Assembly (NCBI RefSeq): GCF_009759665.1
Contig: NZ_WQNE01000014.1
Coordinates: 62,001 to 126,000 of the forward strand
Length of the DNA: 64,000 nt
Source: Bradyrhizobium cajani
GTDB taxonomy: Bacteria > Pseudomonadota > Alphaproteobacteria > Rhizobiales > Xanthobacteraceae
Reading direction: 5' to 3'
Shown: one piece after another, positions 37,463 through 46,427 of the stretch
Position numbering within the stretch: position 1 is the stretch's first letter
Layout: every line of letters starts with the position of its first letter
Translations under genes and position numbers: made by a program
Notes under the pieces: model-generated
Seen by the model: the letters and a program-made list of their open reading frames with translations, nothing else
Database searches by the model: none
Told to the model about the DNA's origin: nothing

Positions 37463-38848
37463 TCAGCGTCCGTCGGGCGTACGCACACCGGCCCAGCTGT
37501 CGCGGACCTGATGGTAGTGCACGCTGGGATCATAGACCGTGGTCGCCAGGCCGAGCACCTGCGGCGACAGACGGCCGACGGCCGCGAGGACGTTATAGGA
37601 TGCAACGACACGGTCGTGCTGCGCGGTCACCAGCGCGACGCGCGCATTGACCAGCGCCTGTTGCGCGTTGAGGACGTCGAGCGTGGTGCGCTGGCCCGCC
37701 TTTGCTTCTTCCCGCACGCCGTTCAGTGCGATCTCGGACGCCGTCACCTGCGCCTGAGCCGACTGCACCTGTGCCTTGCCGGCCTGCAAGGTACCCCAGA
37801 ACTGCACCACGTTCGCGCGAGTCTGGTCGCGCGTGGTTTCGAGGTTGAGGCGCTGCTGCGCCAGGTTTTCCTTGGATTGGCGGATCAGCGAATATTCACC
37901 GCCGCCCTGATAAATCGGCACCGAGACCTGCGCGATCGCGGCTGCGTTGAACGCCCTGTACTGGATCAGCGACTGCTCGTACGACTGCGTGGCGCTGGCC
38001 TGCAACGTGACTGTCGGCAGCAGAGCGCCCTCGGCGACCTTGACCTGCAGAAAGTTGACGTCGATTCCGAACATTGCGGCCGTCACGTTAGGATGCTCGA
38101 CCAGGCTGAGCTCGATGGCCGAAGCGAGCGTCGGAGGCAGGAACCGATCGACAGGCGAGCCCGGCGCGAGATTCGTCGGCTCGTTGCCGATGATGCGACG
38201 GAAGTTCGCGCGCGTTGTGGTGAGATTCGCTTCGGCGGTGAGTGCCTGAGTCTTGCCGGCTGCCAGCTGCGCTTCCGATTGCGCGACGTCGGTTCGTGTC
38301 ACCTCGCCGACATTGAAACGGTCGCGGGTCTGCTTCAGCGTCTGCTCAAGCACGCGCACGTTGCTGCGCTGGACTTCGAGCGTGGCGGAATCGCGCAGAT
38401 AATCCATATAGGTCGTGGCGGCCTGGAGCACCACACTTTGATCGAGGCTGCGCAGCGCCTCGCGGGCACCGGACACCTGGCTCTCAGCGGCGCGCGTCCG
38501 ATTGGCAGTCTGGTTGCCGTTGTACAACGTCTGGGAAGCCGTCAGTCCCACGCTCCGCGGAATGCCGGTCCCGTGAACCGGAGGGCTGATGCTGCTGCTC
38601 TTGAAGTCCGAGTACTGGTAGCCACCGCTTGCCGTCAGCGAGACCCTGGGGCGATAGCCCGAAAGTGCCTGCGGCACGTTCTCGTCGGTCGAGCGCACCT
38701 GGGCGCGCTGTGCGTTGAGCTGCGGATTGTTCTGATAGGCGCGCACCAGCGCGGCCTCGATCGTATCGGCCAAGGCAGGCGTCGGCCCGGCCAGCGCCAG
38801 CAACAGGACCGAAACCGCAGCTCCGGTGAAGAGCTTCACCCCATGCAT
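37463..38848 (-). CDS. tolC: TolC-family outer membrane channel
   Basis: 461-residue outer-membrane efflux channel. Signal peptide (VSVLLLALAGPTPALA), then two OEP repeats of long helices and beta strands; the opening DTIEAALVRAYQNNPQLNAQRAQVRS is the classic TolC start. It forms trimers used by type I secretion and RND/MFS pumps. There is no lipobox, unlike the second outer-membrane component at 56639-58090. Standing alone rather than in a pump operon, it may be the general-purpose TolC. Confidence 0.9.
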   Translation of the reverse strand: MHGVKLFTGAAVSVLLLALAGPTPALADTIEAALVRAYQNNPQLNAQRAQVRSTDENVPQALSGYRPRVSLTASGGYQYSDFKSSSISPPVHGTGIPRSVGLTASQTLYNGNQTANRTRAAESQVSGAREALRSLDQSVVLQAATTYMDYLRDSATLEVQRSNVRVLEQTLKQTRDRFNVGEVTRTDVAQSEAQLAAGKTQALTAEANLTTTRANFRRIIGNEPTNLAPGSPVDRFLPPTLASAIELSLVEHPNVTAAMFGIDVNFLQVKVAEGALLPTVTLQASATQSYEQSLIQYRAFNAAAIAQVSVPIYQGGGEYSLIRQSKENLAQQRLNLETTRDQTRANVVQFWGTLQAGKAQVQSAQAQVTASEIALNGVREEAKAGQRTTLDVLNAQQALVNARVALVTAQHDRVVASYNVLAAVGRLSPQVLGLATTVYDPSVHYHQVRDSWAGVRTPDGR

Positions 38849-39051
38849 CCCTTAAGTTCCGTTCATTCTCACGTCAGGCTCGTGCCCGCGAACCTGGTTA
38901 CCGTATCCCAGTGGAGTCGTTGCCCCGTCGCAACATAGGACGCAGTCGAGCGCGACGGAACTACCTAACGGTGGTCCTCGGTGGAAACTCTTCACGTGCA
39001 GCATCCCTGCCACACTTCTGATTCGGAACGGGATTTTAACGGGCCCGGCGG

Positions 39052-39714
39052 TCAGAAGACGAAGGCGGCGGCCCGTTCCAGCCCGGGAAGGACCGGGGCG
39101 GCCGCATCGAACAGCGCCCGATGGCCGAATTCACCATGGGTATGGGTCACGATCATGGCCCGCGGCGGCCTGGATTCGGCCGAGACCCCCACCAGGCGCC
39201 CACCCTCCTTGAGCTGTCCGAGCAGCCCTTCCGGTGTCACCTCGACCGCGCCGTTGACGAGGATCACGTCATAGGGGGCGGCGGATGCATCGCCGTCGGT
39301 GCAGGCCGCGGCCTTGCAGGTCACATTGGCGATCCCAAGGGCGGCCAAGGTCTCCTTGGCCTTCGCGGCGAGGGCCGAATCACATTCCGTCGCAGTGACC
39401 TGGCGCGCCAGCCGGGCGGCCAGTGCGGCGAGATAGCCGGAGGCGCAGCCGACCACCAGCACACTGTCCCCCTCACCGATATCGGCGGCCTGGAGCAGCT
39501 TGCCGGTCAGCGCCGGCTTGATCAGGAACCGCTTGGCAGCCCCCTCGCTCACATCGAGGTCGAGGTCGAGATAAGCCAACGCCTGCCGGCTGGTCGGCAC
39601 GAAGGCCTCGCGCGGAACGGTGAGCATGGCGTCGAGAATACGACGGTCGGTGACGTCATTGGTGCGCACCTGGCCATCGACCATTTTTTGGCGCGCGGTC
39701 GAGAAACCGGACAT
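39052..39714 (-). CDS. PCMT-family methyltransferase (protein-L-isoaspartate type)
   Basis: 220-residue SAM methyltransferase of the PCMT family, which repairs isoaspartyl residues. It has ARQKMVDGQVRTNDVTDRRIL at the front, the PREAFVP region, and a SAM-binding VLVVGCASGYLAALAARL where the usual GTGSGY is GCASGY. Divergent members of the family are common beside tolC in alphaproteobacteria and may not be true isoaspartate enzymes. ATG 39714 follows AGGG by seven bases. Confidence 0.85.
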   Translation of the reverse strand: MSGFSTARQKMVDGQVRTNDVTDRRILDAMLTVPREAFVPTSRQALAYLDLDLDVSEGAAKRFLIKPALTGKLLQAADIGEGDSVLVVGCASGYLAALAARLARQVTATECDSALAAKAKETLAALGIANVTCKAAACTDGDASAAPYDVILVNGAVEVTPEGLLGQLKEGGRLVGVSAESRPPRAMIVTHTHGEFGHRALFDAAAPVLPGLERAAAFVF

Positions 39715-39851
39715 TTGCGGACCCTGCAATGCGGACGATGCCGCGGACGGAAATTGGCGGCATCTTTGGAACAGGCTCTGCGAAAACGCAACACGTCCGT
39801 TCGCCCGGGCGAGCCCCGGCGCATGCAACTCACGGCATCAGGAGGCAAGGT

Positions 39852-40031
39852 CTATTCGATCGCGACCGCGAGGCGGCCGATCAGCGCCGCGACCTCGTCC
39901 AGCCGGGCCGAATCTGGCGTCTCGACGGCCCGTGCAAGCCGTGCGAGGCATTCGTCGTCGCTCAGCTCGGGGATATCGGCCGGCAGAATCGAGGGAGCCA
40001 AGCTTGATTGGTGAATCTGGACGTCTGTCAT
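39852..40031 (-). CDS. Small acidic hypothetical protein, 59 residues
   Basis: Starts MTDVQIHQSSLAPSI and ends in a helix (DEVAALIGRLAVAIE). Acidic, soluble, no Cys. GGAG lies nine bases upstream of the ATG. Coding-type third-position GC bias is kept. No family recognised; it sits alone between the methyltransferase and tRNA-Asn. Confidence 0.6.
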   Translation of the reverse strand: MTDVQIHQSSLAPSILPADIPELSDDECLARLARAVETPDSARLDEVAALIGRLAVAIE

Positions 40032-40207
40032 GGGAATCAGCTCCGCGAGGACCCGGCAGCCGCAAAGCTCAATTCGAATTGAGTCGATTTGGCGCCGTTG
40101 CCGTGACGCCGCGGTGCCAACGCACACATCCGTTTGATGAGCTGCGGCAATGACCTCGCGCCGAAACGCAGGATCTGGGCGCAAATCACTGATAATAAAA
40201 TGAAATT

Positions 40208-40282
40208 TGGCTCCCCGGGCTGGATTCGAACCAGCGACCATCCGATTAACAGTCGGATGCTCTACCGCTGAGCTACCGAGGA
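40208..40282 (-). tRNA. tRNA-Asn (GTT)
   Basis: 75 nt with encoded CCA. Acceptor arms TCCTCGG and CCGGGGA pair, discriminator G, anticodon GTT in CTGTTAATC, T loop GGTTCGAATCC. Confidence 0.96.
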
Positions 40283-40419
40283 AAGGGCGAACCAGTCGTT
40301 CGCGCGCGGCTGCGTATAACAAAGCCGGTTGCGCTTGCAAAGGAGGAATTCGTCATCTTCCGAAACGCGCCTGAGGAAGGGCCGGGAAGCGGCCCCTCCT
40401 CCGGCCATGTCAGGTCGAG

Positions 40420-40788
40420 CTACTCGGCCAGGAACGACGTGGTCTTGGTGCCGGAGTCGTAGCGCAGCCGAAGCGCGGTGATCTTGCAGAGGTTGACGTT
40501 CTTCCAGAGCACGGCCTCGTCATAGTTCTGCCAGTCGACGCGGATGTTCCAGACACATCCCTGGTCGTCCTCGTCGAACTCGACATAGGTGCTCGCCTGG
40601 TTCTGCAAAACCTTTTCGAGCTCGTTCTCCCATTCATCCAGGCCATCGTCGGGCGCGTTGAAGCCGAGGAATTTGATGGCATAGCCGGTCTCGTTGACGA
40701 CGGTGACGTTGCGGGCATCGGCCGCCAACGACGGCGCGGCGGCGATCGCAAGGCCGATCGCGATCAGTCCGGACAGAAAATACTTCAT
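40420..40788 (-). CDS. Secreted hypothetical protein, 122 residues
   Basis: A clear signal peptide (FLSGLIAIGLAIAAAPSLAADA) is followed by a ~100-residue acidic domain with two Cys (in QGCVWN and NLCKIT) that could form a disulfide, and several Trp/Tyr. It probably folds as a beta sandwich in the periplasm. GGGAG is seven bases before the ATG. Similar small secreted proteins occur in Bradyrhizobium relatives, but no function is known to me. Confidence 0.75.
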   Translation of the reverse strand: MKYFLSGLIAIGLAIAAAPSLAADARNVTVVNETGYAIKFLGFNAPDDGLDEWENELEKVLQNQASTYVEFDEDDQGCVWNIRVDWQNYDEAVLWKNVNLCKITALRLRYDSGTKTTSFLAE

Positions 40789-41001
40789 TGAAAATCTCCC
40801 GATCGAAACAGCCTGTTAAGCGCCTGGCGTCGATCGGCGCAGGCGCCGTGGCAACAAATGGCGTTGCCTTGAAAGAGTCGTCCGGAGCGTGATCGACGGC
40901 TTCAAGACACCATCAACCAGCACTCCGGAAGATGTGCGCGACGCGAGACGCGCACGGCCTGCTTCTATCGTTTCGAATTCTCCGCAGCAATGAACGGGCA
41001 T

Positions 41002-42702
41002 TCATAGATCGGCGGCGTTTGTTTTCTCCGGTGCGGGCGCGGGCACCGCGGCGCCGTTGCCCTTCCCCGTCACTGCGCCGACCAGCGCCTTCACGGGATC
41101 CTCGCCCGGCGCGAAGCCGCTCTGGCGCAGGATCTCGTCGATCATCGGGCGCAGCGCGTGCACCTTCAGAAGCTCGCCGGCGAGCCCTTCGCCGAAGCCG
41201 ACATTGCTGCCGCCTGCACCATTGCCGTTGCCGCCGAAGGCGCCGCCGGTGTGCAGGATGCGGACATCCTTGAGGTTGGCGATCGGCCTCACCATCTCGG
41301 CCAGCGCCGAGGGCGTCATCTCGATCCGCTTCTTGGCGATCTCGAAATCGATGACGTTGCTTCCGAGCTTGTTCTGAGCCTCGTTCTTCATGGTGATGAC
41401 GGCAGCCTCGGCTTCACCGATATTGCGAACGCCGACGGCCTTGATCTTGTTGGACTCCGCTTCCGCGGTGGCCAGCGTCTTGACGGCCTCGGCGCGATCG
41501 AGCGAGGCCTTCTTCTCGGCCTCGGCCGCGACGATCAGCTCGGTCGATTTGCGCTCGGCCTCGGTGCGCGCGGCAAGCACCTGGGTGAGACGGGCGCGAT
41601 CGGCGACCTCGACGGCGCGCGCGGTGACGACCTTTTCCTCCGCGGAGACCGCGAGCGCTTCGGCGGTCTTGGCTTCGGCCACGGCTTCGGAGGTCTGCTT
41701 GCTCTTGGCTGCGATCTGGATCTCGTTCTCCTGGGTCGCGATCTGGATCTCGCGTTGCGCGTCGGTCTTGCGCTTGTTGATCGCCAGGTCCGACTCGATC
41801 ACCGCCGTTTCCTTGACCTGCTTGGCGCCCGCCTCCTTCTCGGCGACCGCCCTGTCGGTATCGATGCGGGCGTTCTCCTCGGTCAGGCGCGCGGTCTGCG
41901 TCGCGGTTGCGACCTCTGCGCGGGTGCTTGCGGTCTTGTTGGCGATGTCGCGCTCCTGCGACAGCTCGGCCTCCTTCTTGGTCCGCTCGATCCCGAGGGT
42001 CTGCTGCCGCGCCTCCAGGTCCTTCTGAGCGATCGCCACTTCGTTGTCGCGCACGATCGCATTGCGGTCGCGGCGGCGGGTCTCGGTGACCGTCTTCAAT
42101 TGGGTCAGACCTTCTGCGTCGAAGAAATTCTCCGGGTTGAAGAACTTGACGTCGGTCTGGTCCAGCTTGGTCAGCGACACCGATTCAAGCTCGAGCCCGT
42201 TCGACTTCACGTCCGACTCGACGGTTGACTGCACATGCTTGACGAAGTCCGAGCGCTTCTCCTGCAGTTCCAGGATGCTCATGGTCGCAGCCACCGAGCG
42301 CAGGCCGTCGACGAACTTGGCCTCGACCTGGTTGCGCAGCGCCTCCGCATCATTGGTCAGCGCGCCCAGCGTCTGGCTTGCGAGCGCAATGCTCTCCTCG
42401 TCGGGGCGGACGCGGACGTAGAACTCGGCGACGATGTCGACACGCAAGCGGTCCTTGGTGATCAGGGATTCCCGCTCCTTGCGCTCGACAGTGAGCCGCA
42501 GCGTCTTCAAATTGACGCTGGCATAGGAATGGAAGATCGGCAGGATCATGGCGCCTCCGTCGAGCACGACTTTCTTGCCGCCGAGGCCGGTGCGCACGAA
42601 GGCCTCGTCGCGCGTGGCGCGCTTGTAGAGAATGGTGAAGACGATCCCCAGGACGACGATCAGCGCGACGCCGATCATGGCCGGGACTGCGATGTCGAAC
42701 AT
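41002..42702 (-). CDS. Flotillin-family protein (YqiK-like)
   Basis: 566-residue membrane-domain scaffold. One N-terminal span (VPAMIGVALIVVLGIVFTILY), a SPFH/Band 7 domain (residues ~30-200), then a very long Ala/Glu/Lys-rich coiled coil with the flotillin EA-repeat character, and a Gly-rich stretch before the C-terminus (GNGNGAGGSN type). Flotillins organise ordered membrane regions. It is third in the operon after the YqiJ-like gene (22 bp upstream), matching the E. coli yqiJ-yqiK pair. Confidence 0.92.
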   Translation of the reverse strand: MFDIAVPAMIGVALIVVLGIVFTILYKRATRDEAFVRTGLGGKKVVLDGGAMILPIFHSYASVNLKTLRLTVERKERESLITKDRLRVDIVAEFYVRVRPDEESIALASQTLGALTNDAEALRNQVEAKFVDGLRSVAATMSILELQEKRSDFVKHVQSTVESDVKSNGLELESVSLTKLDQTDVKFFNPENFFDAEGLTQLKTVTETRRRDRNAIVRDNEVAIAQKDLEARQQTLGIERTKKEAELSQERDIANKTASTRAEVATATQTARLTEENARIDTDRAVAEKEAGAKQVKETAVIESDLAINKRKTDAQREIQIATQENEIQIAAKSKQTSEAVAEAKTAEALAVSAEEKVVTARAVEVADRARLTQVLAARTEAERKSTELIVAAEAEKKASLDRAEAVKTLATAEAESNKIKAVGVRNIGEAEAAVITMKNEAQNKLGSNVIDFEIAKKRIEMTPSALAEMVRPIANLKDVRILHTGGAFGGNGNGAGGSNVGFGEGLAGELLKVHALRPMIDEILRQSGFAPGEDPVKALVGAVTGKGNGAAVPAPAPEKTNAADL

Positions 42703-42724
42703 GACTTTCTCCGATTATGACGTA

Positions 42725-43384
42725 CTAGCTGCTTTGACTGGGCTTGGGCGGCTTGAGTTCATCCTCGGCCTGCACCGCCACGAAGCGGGTGCCGGCGCGA
42801 TCGACCAGGAGAACCATGGTTCCCTGTTGCAGGGGCGATGACGAAGGTGCGGCGACCGCCCAGACGAAGTGGCGATTGCCGTGGATGTCGGCGACGCTGA
42901 CACGGCCGGGCGGTCCCTGGTCGAGCGGGCCGACGACGACCTCGCCGACGCGGCCGACGAGATCGCCGAGGCCGACGGCGTAGCTCTCATCCTTGGGGAT
43001 GACCCGCGCGATGGCGCCGCTCGCCGCGCGGACCAGCGGAACCGACACGACCACCGCCCCGATCGAGGCGACCGTCGCGGGCAAGGGCCCGGCCACCATC
43101 CGCGCGATATCCTGGATCAGGAAGCCGGTGATCGAGAAGGCGCCGAGCAACAGCAGCAGGAAGATCAGGAGCGGCACCCCGCCGACATTGATCCACGAGA
43201 TCGCATTGACCACACCATTGTCGCTGGGGTGGCCAAAATCGACATGGGTGCCGATCATCTCGCTAAGGGACGCCCCGACCAGCATCGAGATGACCTCAAT
43301 CGAGCCGACGATGACGATCATCGCCGCCGCGATCGCGAACGGCCTGACCTCCGGCGACATGACGTGTTCGAGCAGTGCGCTCAT
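42725..43384 (-). CDS. YqiJ-like membrane protein with OB-fold domain
   Basis: 219 residues with three to four hydrophobic segments in the first ~130, then an NfeD/YqiJ-type OB-fold (LVGRVGEVVVGPLDQGPPGRVSV ... FVAVQAEDE). Proteins of this class pair with flotillins and with PspA-like proteins in membrane-stress systems. It begins ten bases after the PspA-like gene and is followed by the flotillin. Confidence 0.85.
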   Translation of the reverse strand: MSALLEHVMSPEVRPFAIAAAMIVIVGSIEVISMLVGASLSEMIGTHVDFGHPSDNGVVNAISWINVGGVPLLIFLLLLLGAFSITGFLIQDIARMVAGPLPATVASIGAVVVSVPLVRAASGAIARVIPKDESYAVGLGDLVGRVGEVVVGPLDQGPPGRVSVADIHGNRHFVWAVAAPSSSPLQQGTMVLLVDRAGTRFVAVQAEDELKPPKPSQSS

Positions 43385-43394
43385 GACACGGCAC

Positions 43395-44549
43395 TCAGGA
43401 GCGCGACTTCAACCGGGCCAGCCTCGCTGCAATTTCCTTGTCGCGATGCAACGTGCTGAGCTCGTCGATGTCGCTCGAATAAGGGATGCCCGCTGGCACG
43501 CCAGTGACCCGTGCCACCGCCTTGCCCGCGCGCAGCGCCTTCGCAGCCGCCGAACCGCCGCCCTGCTTCCGGGGTGACGTCGACGCCTGCTGGCTTGCGA
43601 TGGCCTCGCTCTTTTCGAGATCGGCACGGCGCTGCTCGGCATCCTGGAGTGCCGACAGCACGGCACGCAGCGACGTCACGCATTGCTCGATCTTCTCGTT
43701 GTTCTCGTCGATGGCGCGCGAGAGCACCTCGAACTGCGCCTCGAGGTCCATCTGACGGGCAATGCCGGCGCGCGCGAGATCGTCGCGCCCGTCAGCGATC
43801 GCGCCCTCGATCTTGGGCGCGAGATCGGTCATCTCGCGCTCGATCTCGGTGCGGCGTGCGTTGAGGCGGTATTCCTCGGCCCGCGCGGCGGCGAGCGCAT
43901 CGCGCGCCTCGCTCTCGGCACGCTCGATCTCGCGGATGGCCTGTCCGACCACCTTGAGCTTGTTCTTGCCTTCCGCCTGCTCGATCGCGTCATAGGCGAT
44001 CCCGGCGATCAGGCGCCCGACCCGGGACAGGAAATTGTCGGGAGCGGCAGCGATGGTATCCATAGCGTTCTCCTCCTCTGGCAGACTATTCGGCGTGACG
44101 CCGTAGTGGACTTCGAACCCATCGTCGGTGCGGACGAGGCGTGCGGGCACGCTCTGCCCCCAGCCCTCGGTGTAGCCGGCGTAGTCGAAGGGCACGCTGA
44201 AGCGCCCCTGCACGGTCGCAATCGAAATGGTGGCGGGTCCCTTGATCTTGGCGAGCTTGTCGTCGAGCGGCAGGCGGCGGCCCTGGGCGGCGCGGTAATC
44301 GGCACGGTCGCGCAGGCCCAGCGTCACCAGCCGCGAGGGCAATGCGGTCGCTTTGCGGATCGGATCATAGGCATGGGCATGGAGCAGGACGACGTTGGAG
44401 CCGACGTTATGGCTGCGTGCGACCTCGTCGAGGATCTCCATCATGCGGTCATAGGCCTGGAACGTCGCCTCCAAGGCGGCCGTGGCCGCCGGATCGGGGG
44501 CAAGCCGGTAACGCAGCGCGGAGGGCGCGTTTCGGGGTGACGGGCTCAT
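43395..44549 (-). CDS. TnpB-like N-terminal domain fused to a PspA/IM30-like protein
   Basis: 384-residue protein in two parts. Residues ~10-160 resemble the front half of TnpB nucleases of IS200/IS605/IS607 elements: a helical YRLAPDPAATAALEATFQAY segment, an LPSRLVTLGL helix, then the beta region with VQGRFSVPFDY and RLVRTDDGFEVHYGV. The RuvC catalytic half and zinc finger are absent. From residue ~163 to ~330 it is a PspA/IM30-like coiled coil (LSRVGRLIAGIAYDAIEQAE, long Ala/Glu/Arg helices), then a Ser/Lys-rich tail. An internal ATG at 44063 has GAGGAGGAG six bases upstream and would give a 222-residue PspA-like form alone. Start is ATG 44549 or GTG 44558, without ribosome site. First of an operon with YqiJ-like and flotillin genes. 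The TnpB likeness is from motif reading, not a search. Confidence 0.75.
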   Translation of the reverse strand: MSPSPRNAPSALRYRLAPDPAATAALEATFQAYDRMMEILDEVARSHNVGSNVVLLHAHAYDPIRKATALPSRLVTLGLRDRADYRAAQGRRLPLDDKLAKIKGPATISIATVQGRFSVPFDYAGYTEGWGQSVPARLVRTDDGFEVHYGVTPNSLPEEENAMDTIAAAPDNFLSRVGRLIAGIAYDAIEQAEGKNKLKVVGQAIREIERAESEARDALAAARAEEYRLNARRTEIEREMTDLAPKIEGAIADGRDDLARAGIARQMDLEAQFEVLSRAIDENNEKIEQCVTSLRAVLSALQDAEQRRADLEKSEAIASQQASTSPRKQGGGSAAAKALRAGKAVARVTGVPAGIPYSSDIDELSTLHRDKEIAARLARLKSRS

Positions 44550-44551
44550 GG

Positions 44552-44580
44552 AAAGCACTAAAGCACCATTTTAGTGCTTT
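44552..44580. promoter_or_regulatory. Perfect 11-bp inverted repeat at the operon start
   Basis: AAAGCACTAAA (44552-44562) faces TTTAGTGCTTT (44570-44580) across seven bases, arm centres 18 bp apart. It lies directly before the ATG and overlaps a TAAAAT hexamer that could be a -10 box on the minus strand; if so the mRNA would be nearly leaderless. Operator for an unknown regulator, or an mRNA hairpin hiding the start (inference). Confidence 0.55.
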
Positions 44581-45172
44581 AGGAAGCGGAAGCTTGATCA
44601 CGTTCCGCTGATCCCTCTGCACTCTGTCGGGTTAGTCGCTGGCCACACGTGCCGCGTTCAACCCCTAGATCACCGCCGATCAAGACTTCTTGCACGCGCG
44701 GGTTGCAATTTGAGACGAAGTGAAGAGGCCTCCTGTCCCGGACGCGCTGTAGCGTTCTTACGTTGCTGCCCAGCGTCCGGGGCACGAGACTGTTGTGATG
44801 AGGGCACAGCTCTCTCAACGCCGTCATTGCGAGGAGCGCTTGCGACGAAGCAATCCCCCGGAGAGACAGTCTGGATTGCTTCGCTGCGCTCGCAATGACG
44901 GAGTGCGAGGCGCGCGCCGCTCAGGCTGTCCCGCGATGCGGGATTCCGAATTCGGCAGAACCAAATAGTCCCGTGTTGCACAATGATCTGCTCAATCGGG
45001 AACGCATTTGATGCGATGGTTTGACGTAGATATGACGCCCGAGCAGACGCATCTAGTTGCTTAGGTCCACAGCCTTCCACAGCTTGTCCGCAGCATATCC
45101 ACAGGCCGACCATGCCGGATTCGCGAGCCCGTGTGGGCCACTTGCTGCGCACAAAATCACAGGTCAGGCATG
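44581..45172. other. Intergenic space without supported gene
   Basis: 592 bp. Holds the family A repeat at 44822-44900; the rest shows no frame with a ribosome site or sensible composition, and no RNA gene was recognised. Confidence 0.6.
44822..44900. repeat. Palindromic intergenic repeat, family A, copy 3
   Basis: 79 bp, CGTCATTGCGAG to CTCGCAATGACG, inverted relative to the other two copies (GAGCGCTTGCGACGAAG comes first). Confidence 0.85.
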
Positions 45173-45436
45173 TCAGCCCCCGGCCTGGTCGAACATGCCT
45201 CGGCAAGCCTCGCTCAAGCTTGAGCGGTTACGGCGCAGGCACGCCGTGATGGCACGCACGTTCGGGATTTCTCCGGCGCAGAGGCGGTAGACATCGGGCG
45301 TGCAGGCCCGGCGTTGCTCCGGCGTTCCCTGCTGCGCGTTGGCGGCGGAGGCAAACAGCGTCAGGAAAAGCCCGACCGTCGAGGCGCGACGCGCCCGGCT
45401 TTTCACGCGTGCAAACCGCAAGAACCTTGCCCTCAT
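45173..45436 (-). CDS. Secreted Cys-containing small protein, 87 residues
   Basis: Signal peptide with basic front and hydrophobic core (STVGLFLTLFASAANA), then a ~50-residue domain with four Cys in the order ACTPDVYRLC ... ITACLRRN ... SEACRGMF, a pattern seen in small exported proteins of Bradyrhizobium relatives. Probably two disulfides. ATG 45436 follows GGGAG by eight bases. Function unknown. Confidence 0.75.
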   Translation of the reverse strand: MRARFLRFARVKSRARRASTVGLFLTLFASAANAQQGTPEQRRACTPDVYRLCAGEIPNVRAITACLRRNRSSLSEACRGMFDQAGG

Positions 45437-45697
45437 GACCAAGTCTCCCGTTCTGCCCTGCCCGGCCGGCCCGCATTGGCCGGTGTCGCGAGAGACCTTG
45501 CGAGAAATAAACGTCCGAGAATGTGATCTCTTTCACACTGGGCGGGCGCGGCCGGAGACTAGGTTCCGCGGGGATTTTTTAGGAATCGCTAACCAATCGG
45601 GACCCGATCGCCGGATCGTTAAAATGCGAACGATCGGGTCAATCGGGTAACAAACCGGCTTTGCGACATTGCGCCATCCGCGTTCTGCGAGGGTGCA

Positions 45698-45898
45698 ATG
45701 AGCGAAGCCGAATTCAACTTGCTGCTGGATGCCGTCCGGGACGCCATGATCAATGAAGATTTTGCGTCCGTGCCGGAGGAGGAATTCGTGCCCCGCTCGT
45801 GGACGTACGACGCAACGCCCAAGGTCAGGGCCGCCAATGACAACGAGGGCGCCTGGCCCCTGCTGCCGTTTCCGGACGGCTGGTACGCGGCCTCCTGA
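45698..45898 (+). CDS. Small hypothetical protein, 66 residues
   Basis: Begins MSEAEFNLLLDAVRDAM, an acidic helix, and ends with an aromatic/Pro tail (PLLPFPDGWYAAS). GAGGG precedes the ATG by four bases. No Cys, signal or membrane span. No family recognised. Confidence 0.55.
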   Translation: MSEAEFNLLLDAVRDAMINEDFASVPEEEFVPRSWTYDATPKVRAANDNEGAWPLLPFPDGWYAAS

Positions 45899-45987
45899 GA
45901 CCGCCGCAGAATTCACCGCGAACGGATGCGCTCGCCTTGCGAGGCGGGTTGGCTTGAGCCACGCGCCGGGATCCGGCGCGGCCACGA

Positions 45988-46134
45988 TCAGTTCTTGACG
46001 CGCTCCTCGCCGTCCTGGGAGGCCCGATCGGGCGCAGCCGGCGGAAAGATGCTGTCGTAGATCGCGCGGGCCTCGCGAATGAGGCGTGCCCGCTCCAGCT
46101 CTGATTTCGGGATAAATCGGACGATTTCGCTCAC
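45988..46134 (-). CDS. Small hypothetical protein, 48 residues (GTG start)
   Basis: Reads MSEIVRFIPKSELERARLIR..., a charged helix ending in a Pro/Ala/Asp tail. GGAG is four bases before GTG. I recall highly similar ~50-residue proteins in Bradyrhizobium genomes, which raises confidence, but function is unknown. Confidence 0.6.
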   Translation of the reverse strand: MSEIVRFIPKSELERARLIREARAIYDSIFPPAAPDRASQDGEERVKN

Positions 46135-46319
46135 GGGACTCCAGCTCCAGGTTCGGGCTGCGTCACTTCGCAGATGCGAACTCTATGCCAGCGAGCCTGA
46201 ATCGGGGGCCGCCCAAGCCCCGGGCAAACCCGGTGGGCGCGACCCGGCAAGCCTCGTCCGCGCGCGCCGCGGAACCCGTGAGGAACTCAAAATTTAGCTG
46301 AAGAATCAGAAGCTTGTGA

Positions 46320-46393
46320 TGGAGGCCACGACCAGAATTGAACTGGTGTACACGGTTTTGCAGACCGTTGCGTAACCACTCCGCCACGTGGCC
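46320..46393 (-). tRNA. tRNA-Cys (GCA)
   Basis: 74 nt with encoded CCA. Acceptor GGCCACG pairs with CGTGGCC, discriminator T, anticodon GCA in TCTGCAAAA, T arm CCAGTTCAATTCTGG. Confidence 0.96.
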
Positions 46394-46427
46394 CCGTAAG
46401 GGCGGAGCAATATAGGGGATGAACGGA

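Noticed and set aside
31991..38938. A 2315-codon open frame on the plus strand
   Set aside because: It is antisense to lipA, valS, popZ and the tolC-type gene, which all carry clear motifs; the translation is Arg/His-rich with no recognisable domain. High GC keeps the opposite strand open.
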